DNA of 64,000 bases from Pseudomonas putida. GTDB lineage: Bacteria > Pseudomonadota > Gammaproteobacteria > Pseudomonadales > Pseudomonadaceae. This document shows, piece by piece, positions 49,001 through 58,313 of the stretch. Location of the stretch: assembly GCF_001941965.1 (NCBI RefSeq), contig NZ_MKZO01000015.1, forward strand, positions 1 to 64,000, read 5' to 3'. Every line of letters begins with the position of its first letter. Position 1 is the stretch's first letter. Made by a program: the position numbers and the translations under genes. The notes beneath the pieces are model-generated. The model had not been told where the DNA came from. It was given only the letters and a program-made list of their open reading frames with translations, and did no database searches.

Positions 49001-50587
49001 ATGAAAAAAGTCCTTTTGGCGCTCCTGTGCCTGAGCGTCATTGGTTGCTCCAAGCCCAGTGAACCGGAAAAGACCGTCGACGTACTGCTGATTGGCGGGG
49101 GCATCATGAGTGCCAGCCTTGGCACCTACCTGCACGAGCTGCAACCTGACTGGTCGATCAATATCTACGAGCGCATGGACCAGGTCGCCGTTGAAAGCTC
49201 CAACGCCTGGAACAACGCCGGTACCGGCCATTCCGCCTTCTGCGAGCTGAACTACACCAGCGAAGCCGCCGACGGCAGCATGGATATCAGCAAGGCCGTG
49301 GGCATCAACGAGCAGTTCGAGATTTCCAAGCAGTTCTGGTCCTACCAGGTCGAGCAGAAAGTCCTGAACAACCCGAGCTCGTTCATCAACAACGTGCCGC
49401 ACATGAGCTTCGTCTGGGGCGACAAGAACGTCGAGTTCCTGCGCAAGCGCCACGCCGCCCTGCAGCACAGCTCGCTGTTCCGTGGCATGGAATACTCCGA
49501 AGACCACGCGCAGATCGCCCAGTGGGTACCGATCGTCATGGAAGGCCGCGCCGCCGACCAGAAGATCGCCGCCACCCGCATGAACATCGGCACCGACGTC
49601 AACTTCGGCGAAATCACCCGTCAGCTGGTGGGCTCGCTGACCAAGAGCGACAAGGTCAGCCTGAACCTGCGCCACGAAGTGCGTGACATCAAGCGCAACG
49701 CCGACAACACCTGGACCGTCGTGGTCGCCGACCTCGGCAACAACGGTGTGGAAACCAGCGTCAAGGCCAGGTTCGTGTTCATCGGTGCCGGTGGTGGCGC
49801 CCTGAAACTGCTGCAGAAGTCCGGCATTCCGGAAGCCGAAGGCTATGCCGGCTTCCCGGTGGGCGGCCAGTTCCTGATGACCGACAACCAGGACATCGTC
49901 TCCCGCCACAAGGCCAAGCTGTATGGCAAGGCCTCGGTTGGTGCGCCACCGATGTCGGTTCCGCACCTCGACACCCGCATCATCGACGGCAAGGAAGTGC
50001 TGCTGTTCGGTCCGTTCGCGACCTTCTCCACCAAGTTCCTGAAAAACGGTTCGCTGCTGGACATGTTCGCTGCGCTGAACACCCACAACATCATGCCGAT
50101 GACCCACGCCGGCATCGACAACATCGACCTCAGCACCTACCTGATGGGCCAGCTGATGTTGAGCTTCGACGACCGCATGGCCGCGCTGCGCGAGTACTTC
50201 CCGAACGCGAAGAACGAAGACTGGAAACTGCTGCAGGCTGGCCAGCGCGTACAGATCATCAAGAAAGATGCTGTACATGGCGGCATCCTGCAGTTCGGTA
50301 CCGAAGTCGTGGCTTCGCAGGACGGCACTATCGCCGCGTTGCTGGGCGCTTCGCCAGGTGCATCGACCGCTGCGCCGATCATGCTGAGCGTGCTGGAGAA
50401 GACCTTCAAGGACCGTATCCAGAGCCCAGAGTGGCAGGCCAAGCTGAAGGAAATCGTGCCGACCTACGGCCAGAAGCTGAACAACAACCTCGAGCTGACC
50501 AACAAGACCCGTGAGTGGACCAGCTCGCGCCTGGGCCTGTTGTTCGTTCCGGTGTTGCCGGAAGAGCAGCCGGTGGCTGTTCAGTAA
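49001..50587 (+). CDS. mqo: malate:quinone oxidoreductase with N-terminal lipobox
   Basis: This 528-residue FAD enzyme oxidises malate to oxaloacetate and reduces quinone. The FAD-binding motif [17 protein letters not shown] begins near residue 28, followed by [21 protein letters not shown], typical of MQO. Before it is an extra hydrophobic N-terminus ([19 protein letters not shown]) ending in a lipoprotein-like VIGC. There is no twin-arginine motif. A sigma-54 promoter lies upstream, which would make this copy differ in regulation from a housekeeping mqo. Confidence 0.93.
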   Translation: MKKVLLALLCLSVIGCSKPSEPEKTVDVLLIGGGIMSASLGTYLHELQPDWSINIYERMDQVAVESSNAWNNAGTGHSAFCELNYTSEAADGSMDISKAVGINEQFEISKQFWSYQVEQKVLNNPSSFINNVPHMSFVWGDKNVEFLRKRHAALQHSSLFRGMEYSEDHAQIAQWVPIVMEGRAADQKIAATRMNIGTDVNFGEITRQLVGSLTKSDKVSLNLRHEVRDIKRNADNTWTVVVADLGNNGVETSVKARFVFIGAGGGALKLLQKSGIPEAEGYAGFPVGGQFLMTDNQDIVSRHKAKLYGKASVGAPPMSVPHLDTRIIDGKEVLLFGPFATFSTKFLKNGSLLDMFAALNTHNIMPMTHAGIDNIDLSTYLMGQLMLSFDDRMAALREYFPNAKNEDWKLLQAGQRVQIIKKDAVHGGILQFGTEVVASQDGTIAALLGASPGASTAAPIMLSVLEKTFKDRIQSPEWQAKLKEIVPTYGQKLNNNLELTNKTREWTSSRLGLLFVPVLPEEQPVAVQ

Positions 50588-50624
50588 GGCTGTTCAAGGG
50601 GCAGGGATCTCCTTTGCCCTTACT

Positions 50625-50696
50625 GGCCTCATCGCTGGCAAGCCAGCTCCCACAGGGATCGCGCAGGTCTTGAGATTTGTGCTGACCCTGTGGGAA
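50625..50696. repeat. REP copy with truncated partner
   Basis: A full REP arm (50625-50656) is followed about 28 bases later by only the outer half of the opposite arm (GACCCTGTGGG at 50684-50694), which then runs into AT-rich DNA. It looks like a decayed doublet. Confidence 0.88.
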
Positions 50697-50716
50697 ATAA
50701 AGGGGGCAAGCACGAC

Positions 50717-50739
50717 AAAGCCCGCGTGAGGCGGGCTTT
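50717..50739 (-). terminator. terminator of tRNA-Pro
   Basis: AAAGCCCGC and GCGGGCTTT pair perfectly around a five-base loop, 15 bases after the tRNA 3' end. The symmetry allows function on both strands. Confidence 0.88.
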
Positions 50740-50753
50740 GGCGGAGAGCGATC

Positions 50754-50830
50754 TGGTCGGAGAGACAGGATTCGAACCTGCGGCCTTCTCGTCCCGAACG
50801 AGACGCGCTACCTGGCTGCGCTACACTCCG
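50754..50830 (-). tRNA. tRNA-Pro (anticodon CGG)
   Basis: The 77-base minus-strand sequence folds as a tRNA with an encoded CCA end. The anticodon loop is TTCGGGA, giving CGG for CCG codons. The D-arm contains AGCGCAGCCAGGTAGCGC and the T-arm GGTTCGAATCC. One apparent T-T mismatch is seen at position 6:67 of the acceptor stem. A promoter and a terminator flank it. Confidence 0.95.
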
Positions 50831-50839
50831 ATGACGAAA

Positions 50840-50867
50840 ATTCTACTCAGAAATTTCGCTTCGACAA
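50840..50867 (-). promoter_or_regulatory. sigma-70 promoter of tRNA-Pro
   Basis: On the minus strand TTGTCG (-35) and TAGAAT (-10) are separated by 16 bases, placing transcription start just before the tRNA 5' end. Confidence 0.7.
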
Positions 50868-50900
50868 GCCCCCAATTCGTATGGATTCGGGGGCTTTTCT
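50866..50900. terminator. hairpin terminator between the tRNA promoter and ygdR-like gene
   Basis: AAGCCCCC pairs with GGGGGCTT around a 15-base loop and is followed by TTCTTC on the plus strand. It is ten bases beyond the stop of the minus-strand lipoprotein gene, so it may end that gene as well, although the minus-side U-run is poor. Confidence 0.6.
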
Positions 50901-50909
50901 TCGTGGGTC

Positions 50910-51131
50910 CTACAGTTCTTTCACGGTGCGGATCTGGTCCTTGTTGACCCGGGTGCGCTTGCCGTCGAGTTGCTCGATTTCGTAGAAACCGGAGTCATCA
51001 TCGAATTTCGGCGTATCGACGGCCTGGATTTCACGGCCATCGTTGAGGGTGATCACGGTTGGCGTGGAGCAACCGGCCAGTGCGCCAAGGCCAAGGGCGA
51101 GCAGGAATGCGGGAAGGGTCCGTTGAATCAT
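50910..51131 (-). CDS. YgdI/YgdR family small lipoprotein (DUF903)
   Basis: This 73-residue protein has a lipoprotein signal peptide with lipobox LAGC near residue 20 and a small SH3-like domain (VITLNDGREIQAVDTPKFDDDSGFYEIEQLDGKRTRVNKDQ in two halves: ITLNDGREIQAVDTP and FYEIEQLDGKR). The ATG at 51131 has GGAGA six bases upstream, which decides against a longer start. It probably sits in the outer membrane. Function unknown. Confidence 0.9.
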   Translation of the reverse strand: MIQRTLPAFLLALGLGALAGCSTPTVITLNDGREIQAVDTPKFDDDSGFYEIEQLDGKRTRVNKDQIRTVKEL

Positions 51132-51324
51132 GGTCAATCTCCAATAAATGAGGCCGTATCGTTCGTTAAGACGCAAACAGTTACAGCAAGTTCAGTGCGA
51201 AGTTGAGCCTAGTGCGGAATCGGCTTATTGACCGGCAGCAATGCCATGCCCGGTTGCTCGCGCGGGGCAGCGTTGCCCTGTGATATAACTCCGGTCATTC
51301 CCTTCGTTCTACGGACCCCATGCC

Positions 51325-51864
51325 ATGAAAGCCAAGGCAGACGCGCCCTTCGTGCCGCTCAATATCGCCGTGCTGACCGTCAGCGACACCCGCACTTTCG
51401 AAACCGACACCTCCGGCCAGGTCTTCGTCGACCGCCTCACCGAGGCCGGGCACAACCTCGCCGAGCGCGTGCTGCTCAAGGACGACCTGTACAAGATCCG
51501 CGCCCAGGTCGCGACCTGGATCGCCGAGGACACCGTGCAGGTGGTGCTGATCACCGGCGGTACCGGCTTCACGGGGCGCGACAGTACGCCGGAAGCCGTG
51601 GCCTGCCTGCTGGACAAGCAAGTGGACGGTTTCGGCGAGCTGTTCCGGCAGATTTCCCTGGCCGATATCGGCACCTCCACCGTGCAGTCCCGTGCCCTGG
51701 CCGGGCTGGCCAACGGCACCCTGGTCTGCTGCCTGCCGGGCTCGACCAATGCCGTGCGCACCGGTTGGGACGGCATCCTCGCCGAGCAACTGGACAACCG
51801 TCACCGCCCCTGCAACTTCGTCCCGCACCTGAAGCAGGCCGCGCCCTGCGAAAGCCGTGGCTGA
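51325..51864 (+). CDS. moaB: molybdenum cofactor biosynthesis protein B
   Basis: This 179-residue protein matches the MoaB/MogA family (LNIAVLTVSDTRTFETDTSG, VLITGGTGFTGRDSTPEA, LVCCLPGSTNAVRTGWDG). It acts in adenylylation of molybdopterin before molybdenum insertion. It overlaps moeA by eight bases. Nitrate reductase needs this cofactor, which makes the reductases' absence from the nas locus more notable. Confidence 0.93.
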   Translation: MKAKADAPFVPLNIAVLTVSDTRTFETDTSGQVFVDRLTEAGHNLAERVLLKDDLYKIRAQVATWIAEDTVQVVLITGGTGFTGRDSTPEAVACLLDKQVDGFGELFRQISLADIGTSTVQSRALAGLANGTLVCCLPGSTNAVRTGWDGILAEQLDNRHRPCNFVPHLKQAAPCESRG

Positions 51865-53074
51865 GGCGCCGGCGGCCAAGCCGCTGATCCCGGTCGAGGC
51901 GGCTCTGGAGCGTCTGCTGGCGCTGGCCGAGGCGGCGCCGATCAGGGACGTGGAAGAGGTAACCCTGGCCGCAGCCGAGGGCCGTGTGCTGGCGGCGGAT
52001 CTGCATGCCACGCTTGACCTGCCGCCCTGGCCGAACAGCGCCATGGATGGTTACGCCCTGCGCGTTGCCGACTGGACGGGCGAGCCGCTGCCGGTCAGCC
52101 AGCGCATCTTCGCCGGGCAGGCGCCGGAGCCGCTGCAACCCGGGACCTGTGCGCGGATCTTTACCGGCGCGCCGGTACCGGCAGGTGCTGATTGCGTCGA
52201 GATGCAGGAAAACGCCGAAGTCCTCTCGGACCAGCGCGTGCGCTTTACCGAGGCGCTGCGCGCGGGCCAGAACATTCGTCCGCAAGGCCAGGAAACCCGC
52301 GCCGGCGAGTTGGTCCTGGCGGCCGGTACCCGGCTGGGTCCGATCGAGCTGGGCCTGGCGGCGACCCTGGGTTATGCACAGGTCAGCGTGGTGCGCCGGG
52401 TAAAGGTGGCGGTGTTGTCCACAGGCGATGAGCTGGTCGAGCCGGGCCTGCCGCTGGGGCCGGGGCAGATCTACAACAGCAACCGACGCCTGCTGTGCAG
52501 TTGGCTGCTGCGCCTGGGTTGCGAGGTCGTGGATGCCGGCATCCTGCCGGACAACCTGGAACTGACCCGGAAGCGTCTGGGCGAGCTGGGTGCGGTGGAT
52601 TTGATCCTCTCGACCGGCGGAGTATCGGTGGGCGAGGCGGACTATCTCGGTATCGCCTTGCGCGAAGCCGGTGAGCTGGACTTGTGGAAGCTGGCGATCA
52701 AGCCGGGCAAGCCGCTGACGGTTGGCGCATACAACGACGTGCCGGTGATCGGGCTGCCGGGGAACCCGGCGTCGACGCTGGTGACCTTTGGTTTGCTGAC
52801 GCGGCCCTATCTGCTGCGCCGCCAGGGTGTGCAGGAGGTGAAGCCCCTGCAGTTCGCCGTGCCGGCCGGGTTCGACTGGCCGAAGGCGGGCAATCGCCGC
52901 GAGTACCTGCGGGCGCGGATCGAGCAGGGCAGGGCGCTGATCTATCGCAACCAGAGTTCCGGCGTGCTGCGTAGCGCGGCCTGGGCCGAGGGGTTGGTGG
53001 AAGTGTTGGAAGGCAGTACGCCGATGCAGGGGGATATGGTTCAGTTCATTCCTCTGAGTGAATTGCTCGGCTGA
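51857..53074 (+). CDS. moeA: molybdopterin molybdenumtransferase
   Basis: This 405-residue MoeA inserts molybdate into adenylylated molybdopterin. Family segments are PPWPNSAMDGYALR, RIFTGAPVPAGADCVEMQE, VAVLSTGDELVEPG, LSTGGVSVGEADY and VIGLPGNPAS. The start is GTG 51857 inside the end of moaB, indicating translational coupling. A REP doublet follows the stop. Confidence 0.95.
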   Translation: MAEAPAAKPLIPVEAALERLLALAEAAPIRDVEEVTLAAAEGRVLAADLHATLDLPPWPNSAMDGYALRVADWTGEPLPVSQRIFAGQAPEPLQPGTCARIFTGAPVPAGADCVEMQENAEVLSDQRVRFTEALRAGQNIRPQGQETRAGELVLAAGTRLGPIELGLAATLGYAQVSVVRRVKVAVLSTGDELVEPGLPLGPGQIYNSNRRLLCSWLLRLGCEVVDAGILPDNLELTRKRLGELGAVDLILSTGGVSVGEADYLGIALREAGELDLWKLAIKPGKPLTVGAYNDVPVIGLPGNPASTLVTFGLLTRPYLLRRQGVQEVKPLQFAVPAGFDWPKAGNRREYLRARIEQGRALIYRNQSSGVLRSAAWAEGLVEVLEGSTPMQGDMVQFIPLSELLG

Positions 53075-53093
53075 GGATCTTCAGGGCTTCTGA

Positions 53094-53167
53094 GGGCCTC
53101 ATCGCTGGCAAGCCAGCCCACAGGTTACGCGGTGCCTGTGGGAGCTGGCTTGCCAGCGATGGGGCCC
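53094..53167. repeat. REP doublet with a damaged left arm
   Basis: The left arm lacks three bases of the core (AGCCAGCCCACA), while the right arm is complete. The arms are about 13 bases apart between convergent moeA and the glycosyltransferase gene. Confidence 0.9.
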
Positions 53168-54403
53168 TCAAGAACAACCCAAAGCACCAGGAATATCCCC
53201 CACCCCAACCGGCCTGCTCATCAACCGCTGATGCACCCCCTCCAACTGCATCGCCGCCACACTCCAGTCATGCCGTTCCCGCACAAACGCCCGCCCGGCC
53301 TCGGACAGCTGGCGCATCCTGTGCGGCTGATTCAACAACCGGGTCAAGGTCAACGCCAGATCCCCCGCATCATCCCCATCCAGATAATGCTCCCCGCGCT
53401 TCACCTGCAACCCCGACACCCCCTCCCTCGTCGTCACCACCGGCAACCCCGCCGCCATCGCCTCCAGCAGCTTGACCTTGCACCCGCCTCCCTGGCGCAA
53501 CGGTGCGAAGAACACCGCCGACAAGCGTTGCAGTTCGCGCAGGTCCGGCAGGTACCCGATCCATTCGACCCGCGGATCATTCCAGTGCAAACGCCATTGC
53601 GCCGGCAGTGCGTGCCCGACAATGGCCAGGCGGACCGCCGGATTGCTTTGCCAGACCTGCGGCATGATCTCTTCCAGCGCCCATTCGATGGGCTGGCGAT
53701 TGGCGCAGTGCTCGAAATTGCCGACGAACAGCAGGCGCTGGCTGTGGGGCGCGAAATCGATGTGCTGGTAATGCGCGCAATCGACGCCATTGACCACCAC
53801 TTCGGTCAGTTTCCCGGTCATCCGGCTGATCTGCTCGGCATCCCAGGGGCTGACCGCCACCACTTCGCTGGCCTGTTTCAAGACCCGGGTTTCCCAGCGC
53901 CGGTAGCGCCAGCCATCGAAGCTGTTGAACGGCCGCAGCCACAGCGGCAGTCGGTCCTGGCAGGCGGCGCCCTTGCACCATTCCACCTGGTGCTCGCTGA
54001 CGATGAAGGGCAGGCCGCTGGCCTGCAGGGCGCGTTCGAAAGGCTGGAAGCCGTAGCTGTGCTCGATCTGGATCACGTCCCAGTGTTCTTGCAGGAGCTT
54101 TTCGAACTCATGGCGCAAGTGGGGCGCCAGGCCGTTGATGCAGGCGCGCATCGGATAGCCGGCGGAGATCGCCGCCAGCAGGTTCAGCGGGCTGTGCAGG
54201 GCGCGTCGCGGCAGCACGATCAAGCGCTCCAGCAGCGGTGCCAGGGCTTCTCGCGCGGCGTCGCCGAGGGGGACCTTGGATTGGCTCAGCAGGGTGATGC
54301 GATGACCTCGCTCTGCCATGCCGCGCAACAGGTGGAACTGACGGGATTTGCTGCCGCTGGTGAGGGGCCAGGGCAGGTAGGGCAAGGTCCAGAGTACGCG
54401 CAT
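53168..54403 (-). CDS. GT4-type glycosyltransferase
   Basis: This 411-residue cytoplasmic protein has a GT-B fold pattern: an N-terminal WPLTSGSKSRQFHLLRGMAERGH, a middle EVVVNGVDCAHYQ and the donor-site segment RQGGGCKVKLLEAMAAGLPVVTT typical of GT4 enzymes. The start resembles the sugar transferases found in exopolysaccharide clusters, but no other polysaccharide gene is adjacent. GAGGA precedes the ATG. The acceptor is unknown. Confidence 0.87.
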   Translation of the reverse strand: MRVLWTLPYLPWPLTSGSKSRQFHLLRGMAERGHRITLLSQSKVPLGDAAREALAPLLERLIVLPRRALHSPLNLLAAISAGYPMRACINGLAPHLRHEFEKLLQEHWDVIQIEHSYGFQPFERALQASGLPFIVSEHQVEWCKGAACQDRLPLWLRPFNSFDGWRYRRWETRVLKQASEVVAVSPWDAEQISRMTGKLTEVVVNGVDCAHYQHIDFAPHSQRLLFVGNFEHCANRQPIEWALEEIMPQVWQSNPAVRLAIVGHALPAQWRLHWNDPRVEWIGYLPDLRELQRLSAVFFAPLRQGGGCKVKLLEAMAAGLPVVTTREGVSGLQVKRGEHYLDGDDAGDLALTLTRLLNQPHRMRQLSEAGRAFVRERHDWSVAAMQLEGVHQRLMSRPVGVGDIPGALGCS

Positions 54404-54595
54404 GACACGTCCTCGCTACAGGGTTGTCGTCAATTAAATGGCTTTTTTGATTTAGGTGTCACTATTGGCCAATTATTTGTCGAAGCATGGTCGTGCCTGC
54501 AGGATTTTTCCACGCCGTTCGTAAGACGGCACAACTTTTCCCTGTCGCCGATGGTCGAGATAGGCAATCGATAATCCGCCGGGGAGGGCGATCCA

Positions 54596-55495
54596 ATGAG
54601 CGAACGCAAGGCACTGCTGATCCTGCATGGCAAGCAGGCACTGAACGAGGAGGTGCGCGCGGCGGTACAGGCCATGCGCGAGCGCGGCTGGCAACTGGAT
54701 GTGCGCCTGACCTGGGAGGGCGGTGATGCCCAGCGCCTGGTCAAGGAAGCCCTGGACGCCGGTTATCCACAGCTGATTGCCGGCGGTGGCGATGGCACCC
54801 TGCGGGATGTCACGCACGCCATGGTCAAGGCCGAGAGCAAGGCCAGCCTGGTCCTGCTGCCCCTGGGCACGGCCAATGACTTCGCCCGCGCCGCAGGTAT
54901 CCCGCTGGAACCGGCCGCTGCGCTGGAACTGCTGGAAAGCGCAGCGCGACCTGTCGACCTGGGCGAAGTGGATGGCGAGGTGTTTCTCAATATGGGCACT
55001 GGCGGCTTTGGCAGCCAGGTGACCGCGCAGACCTCTGAAGACCTGAAGAAGGTGCTCGGCGCTGCGGCCTATCTGTTTACCGGCCTGACCCGCTTCACCG
55101 AGCTAGGCGCGGCCTCGGTGAGCCTGGAGGGTCCGGATTTCCACTGGGAGGGCGAGCTGTTGGCGCTGGGCATCGGCAACGGGCGCCAGGCCGGTGGCGG
55201 GCATGTGCTATGCCCAGAGGCGGTGGTGGACGACGGCTTGCTGGATATCAGCATCCTGCCGGCGCCACAGGAAGTGGTCGGTACCCTGCGTGATCTGCTG
55301 GCGGGCGGCCTGGGGCTGGACAGCATGTTCGTCCGTGCGCGCTTGCCGTGGGTGGACGTGAAGTGCTCGCAGGGGCTGGACATCAACCTCGACGGCGAAC
55401 CCCTGCAGGGCGACAACCTGCGTTTCCGCGTGTTGCCCGGGGCGCTGCGCCTGCATCTGCCGGCACAGTCGCCGCTGCTCAGTCGTCGAGGCTGA
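54596..55495 (+). CDS. yegS: YegS-like lipid kinase
   Basis: This 299-residue protein of the diacylglycerol-kinase-like family has the nucleotide-binding signature GGGDGTLRDVTHAM near residue 62. The segments PLGTANDFARAAGIP and VFLNMGTGGFGSQV follow. YegS phosphorylates lipids such as phosphatidylglycerol in vitro. GGGGAGG lies eight bases before the ATG. Its last 17 bases overlap the convergent response-regulator gene. Confidence 0.92.
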   Translation: MSERKALLILHGKQALNEEVRAAVQAMRERGWQLDVRLTWEGGDAQRLVKEALDAGYPQLIAGGGDGTLRDVTHAMVKAESKASLVLLPLGTANDFARAAGIPLEPAAALELLESAARPVDLGEVDGEVFLNMGTGGFGSQVTAQTSEDLKKVLGAAAYLFTGLTRFTELGAASVSLEGPDFHWEGELLALGIGNGRQAGGGHVLCPEAVVDDGLLDISILPAPQEVVGTLRDLLAGGLGLDSMFVRARLPWVDVKCSQGLDINLDGEPLQGDNLRFRVLPGALRLHLPAQSPLLSRRG

Positions 55496-56132
55496 TGATC
55501 TGCTCGCGCACGGCAAACAGCACCAGGCCCGCCACGTCGTAGATCTGCAGGCGTTTCATGATCTGCGAGCGGTGGGTTTCCACGGTCTTCACGCTTAGGC
55601 CGAGGCCGTTGGCAATTTCCCGGGTGGATTTGCCGCGCACGATCAGGCGCAGGATTTCCAGCTGGCGCGCAGTGAGGTTGTGGTTTTCCACCGGCTCGGG
55701 CTTCTGCCCGCGCAGCAGCGCCTGGTTGATCACCGTGTGGGCGATGGCCGGGCTCAGGTAGCGCTCGTCGTTGCTCAGGGCGGCCAGGGCCTGCTCCAGC
55801 TCGGTGGCCGTGGTGTCCTTGAGCAGATAGCCGTGGGCACCGCTTTCCAGGGCCTGCATGATCAGGTGCGGGTCGGTGTGCATGGACAGGATCAGCACCT
55901 TGCAGCGCGTACCTTCGGCCTGCAACTGGCTGAGGGCATCCAGCCCGCCCATGGCGCGCATCGACAGGTCGAGGAGGACGATATCCGGATCGAGCTGGCG
56001 CACCAGGTCCACTAGTTGGCTGCCGTCGCAGGCTTCGCCCACCACGGTATAGCCGGGGATGTCGGAAACCAGGGCGCGTACGCCGGCGCGGATCAGGGAG
56101 TGGTCGTCCACCAGCAGCAATTTACAGGTCAT
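55479..56132 (-). CDS. NarL-type response regulator
   Basis: This 217-residue regulator has a receiver domain (KLLLVDDHSLIRAGVRAL; phospho-acceptor in IVLLDLSMRAMGG) and a LuxR-type DNA-binding domain (LTARQLEILRLIVRGKSTREIANGLGLSVK). Its ATG overlaps the stop of the sensor kinase by four bases. The regulated genes are unknown; they may include the neighbouring HPt-like or cheV genes, but nothing in the sequence shows it. Confidence 0.93.
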   Translation of the reverse strand: MTCKLLLVDDHSLIRAGVRALVSDIPGYTVVGEACDGSQLVDLVRQLDPDIVLLDLSMRAMGGLDALSQLQAEGTRCKVLILSMHTDPHLIMQALESGAHGYLLKDTTATELEQALAALSNDERYLSPAIAHTVINQALLRGQKPEPVENHNLTARQLEILRLIVRGKSTREIANGLGLSVKTVETHRSQIMKRLQIYDVAGLVLFAVREQIISLDD

Positions 56133-57100
56133 GAAGTCTTACTTGAGTGGGCGCGCTCGCGCGTGCGGGGAGGCCAGGGGAAGGGCGCATCGATCCGCGT
56201 GCCCTTGCCTGGGTCGCTGTGCACCGTGAGGCTGCCGTTGAGCAGGTGTGCGCGTTCGGCCATGCCGGCCATGCCGCACTGGCCTTCCCCGCCAGGATCG
56301 GAAGAGGGCAGGAAACCCTGGCCATCGTCGCTGATCGACAGCGCCAGGCCCTCGGGCTGGCGCTGGAAGCTGACGATCAGGTTGTGCGCACGGGCATGGC
56401 GCAACACGTTGGTCACCGCTTCCTGGGTGATGCGGAACGCGGCCATGGCCATGTCTTCCGGGATGCCCTCCAGGCGACTCTTGCATTCCAGGCTCCAGCG
56501 CAGCTCGGTGTTTTCCAGAGTGCGCAGCAGGTGCGCACGCAGGCTGGCCTCCAGGCCGAGGCTGTTGAGCTGGCGCGGGGCGAGACTGGTGGCGAGGTTG
56601 CGCACGTTGGACAGGGTGTCGTCGAGGGTGCTGCGCAGCGTGCTGCAGTGTTCCTGCAGGGTTTCCGGGATGCGCCGGTGCAGCCAGTCGGCCTGGAGCT
56701 TGGCGGCGGTCAGCAACTGGCCGATGTCGTCGTGCAGTTCGCGGCTGAGGCGCTGACGCTCGCCTTCCTGGACCTTGAGCAGGCGGTCGGCCAGCTCCTG
56801 CGGCGACATCAGCAAGGTGTTCTTGCGCTGCTGGCCTGTCCACAGCACGCCCAGCAGGCTGACGATCTGCAGCAGCACCAGGAACAGCGGTACTGGCGTA
56901 GCGTTCAGGTAGCAGAGCAGCCCGGCCAGCAGCGATGCCAGGCACGACAGTGCGACGGCCCGATGCAGCAGGGCCGCGCCACGCGGGCAGCAGGTCAAGG
57001 TCTTGAGGCTTGAATACACGGGAAATGAAGCCACTGAAAGATCACTTTTCAAAGCCAGTCCGGGGTTGATTGAAAGGCTTTTGGGGAAGGCCTTCAACAA
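56129..57100 (-). CDS. NarX/DegS-type sensor histidine kinase
   Basis: This protein of up to 323 residues has two hydrophobic segments near 47-65 and 70-88 with almost no periplasmic loop. A HisKA_3 region with the phosphorylated histidine in RLSRELHDDIGQLLTAAKLQ and a compact ATPase domain (ITQEAVTNVLRHARA, DDGQGF, GMAGMAERA) follow. With no external sensor it may detect membrane or cytoplasmic signals. The start is uncertain: only TTG codons are available at 57100 and no ribosome-binding site is clear. It is coupled to the response regulator. Confidence 0.9.
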   Translation of the reverse strand: MLKAFPKSLSINPGLALKSDLSVASFPVYSSLKTLTCCPRGAALLHRAVALSCLASLLAGLLCYLNATPVPLFLVLLQIVSLLGVLWTGQQRKNTLLMSPQELADRLLKVQEGERQRLSRELHDDIGQLLTAAKLQADWLHRRIPETLQEHCSTLRSTLDDTLSNVRNLATSLAPRQLNSLGLEASLRAHLLRTLENTELRWSLECKSRLEGIPEDMAMAAFRITQEAVTNVLRHARAHNLIVSFQRQPEGLALSISDDGQGFLPSSDPGGEGQCGMAGMAERAHLLNGSLTVHSDPGKGTRIDAPFPWPPRTRERAHSSKTS

Positions 57101-57529
57101 CTTTCATCATCATGTTGCAACAGGGCGGCCAGGCACTTTTTCAGTGCGCTGAAAGCGCCATGTTCCAGCATGGCCAACAGTAGGCTAACGGCTCGGGTGG
57201 CGCATGTTATCACTTCGCACCCAATTGGTCGTCGGGTCTGTGATTGGCCGATGAGTCAGGTTTTACGGGCTGGTACGGTCGTTCCATCGAATGCCGATTC
57301 TAGCACTTTGCCACTACCGTTGGCGAATTCGAACTTTGCGTGAAAGCGGGCATGTGCTGTTTCCGTATTGGTGGAGTTGTATGGAAAGAGGCGGCTTAGT
57401 TGACGTTTAGTGTGCGGGCAAAACAGTGCGATATGTATGCCAGATATGTTTTCCGGAGCCGCTTAGTTGGACTTTGGTTGTATACGATCGTCTGCCAGGA
57501 TGGCCGTGCCAGAGGGCCTGGCGCTTCGC
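57101..57529. other. non-coding interval upstream of the sensor kinase
   Basis: No convincing gene is seen. The left end has a short GCGCT-GAA-AGCGC hairpin (about 57149-57161). GCTTAGTTG occurs twice (about 57392 and 57461). The DNA is more AT-rich than its surroundings. It should hold the kinase promoter and the end of the HPt-like transcript. Confidence 0.5.
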
Positions 57530-57946
57530 TCAGGCCGTTTGCGCCGTGGCCCGCAGCGTGGTTTCCAGGCTATCGAGCAATTCCTGCTGCTCTTCGGCGT
57601 CCAGGTTCAGCGCGCCGCTGTGGGGGTCGATCAACTCCACCTGCCAGGCCAGCAGGCACAGGCAGGCTTCGAGGATGCCCAGGGCCGCTCCATGTAACCG
57701 GTTGCGGTGCTCGACCGGGGCGAGCGCCGCGCACAGCGCTGCGCAGAAATCGGCGATCTGCAACTGTTCCACGGACTGCGCCTTATCCCTAAGGGAAGCG
57801 AGGGTATGGATCAGGCAATGGCTGGCATCGGCATCCTCGCCGATCAGGCGAAAATGTTGCAGGCATTCCTGCCCACGGCTGAGCAGCAGATGAGCGTCAC
57901 CCAGGAAATCCTGCAGGGCGCTCAGGTCCGGTGTGTCGTTGCGCAT
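57530..57946 (-). CDS. HPt-like helical protein of unknown function
   Basis: This 138-residue all-helical acidic protein contains CLIHTLASLRDKAQSVEQL near residue 45. It resembles the histidine helix of HPt domains (HTLKGSAG), but the glycine and lysine around the histidine are replaced. No membrane segment is present. It diverges from cheV with 367 bp between. It could be a degenerate phosphotransfer domain or an adaptor; the assignment is tentative. GGGAG lies eight bases before the ATG. Confidence 0.7.
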   Translation of the reverse strand: MRNDTPDLSALQDFLGDAHLLLSRGQECLQHFRLIGEDADASHCLIHTLASLRDKAQSVEQLQIADFCAALCAALAPVEHRNRLHGAALGILEACLCLLAWQVELIDPHSGALNLDAEEQQELLDSLETTLRATAQTA

Positions 57947-58242
57947 CAGTCCGCTCCCGCCAAAGCGCCGGGGCAGACGGACGAAGGCTCAGGAAGGGAG
58001 GCTGGCCACAGCAGTTTGATCGCGAACACAGGCCTGACTCCATTCATGCATTGAGAATGGCGTCACATTAATGGCTAACGGATATCACGAATATCAGGTC
58101 CAGCCCGATTGTTGATAAGGGTTTCCCTGATGAGGTTTTTCGGGTGTCACCCCGTTGCGGGGCAGGGCAGGAAAGGCCGTGAGCAAAGTAAAGCATGATG
58201 CTAAAGTGACATCAATGCCCCGCGCGCTTTTTCTTCAAGGGG

Positions 58243-58269
58243 TCAAGATGGCTCGCACGCGGCCGATAT
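58243..58269 (+). promoter_or_regulatory. FliA (sigma-28) promoter of cheV
   Basis: TCAAGATG at 58243-58250 and GCCGATAT at 58262-58269 are separated by 11 bases, an excellent match to the flagellar sigma-28 consensus. The start codon is 45 bases downstream. Confidence 0.88.
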
Positions 58270-58313
58270 AGGGCCAATGCTTTTTACTTTTTGCAACAAG
58301 CTTGGGGGATTCA

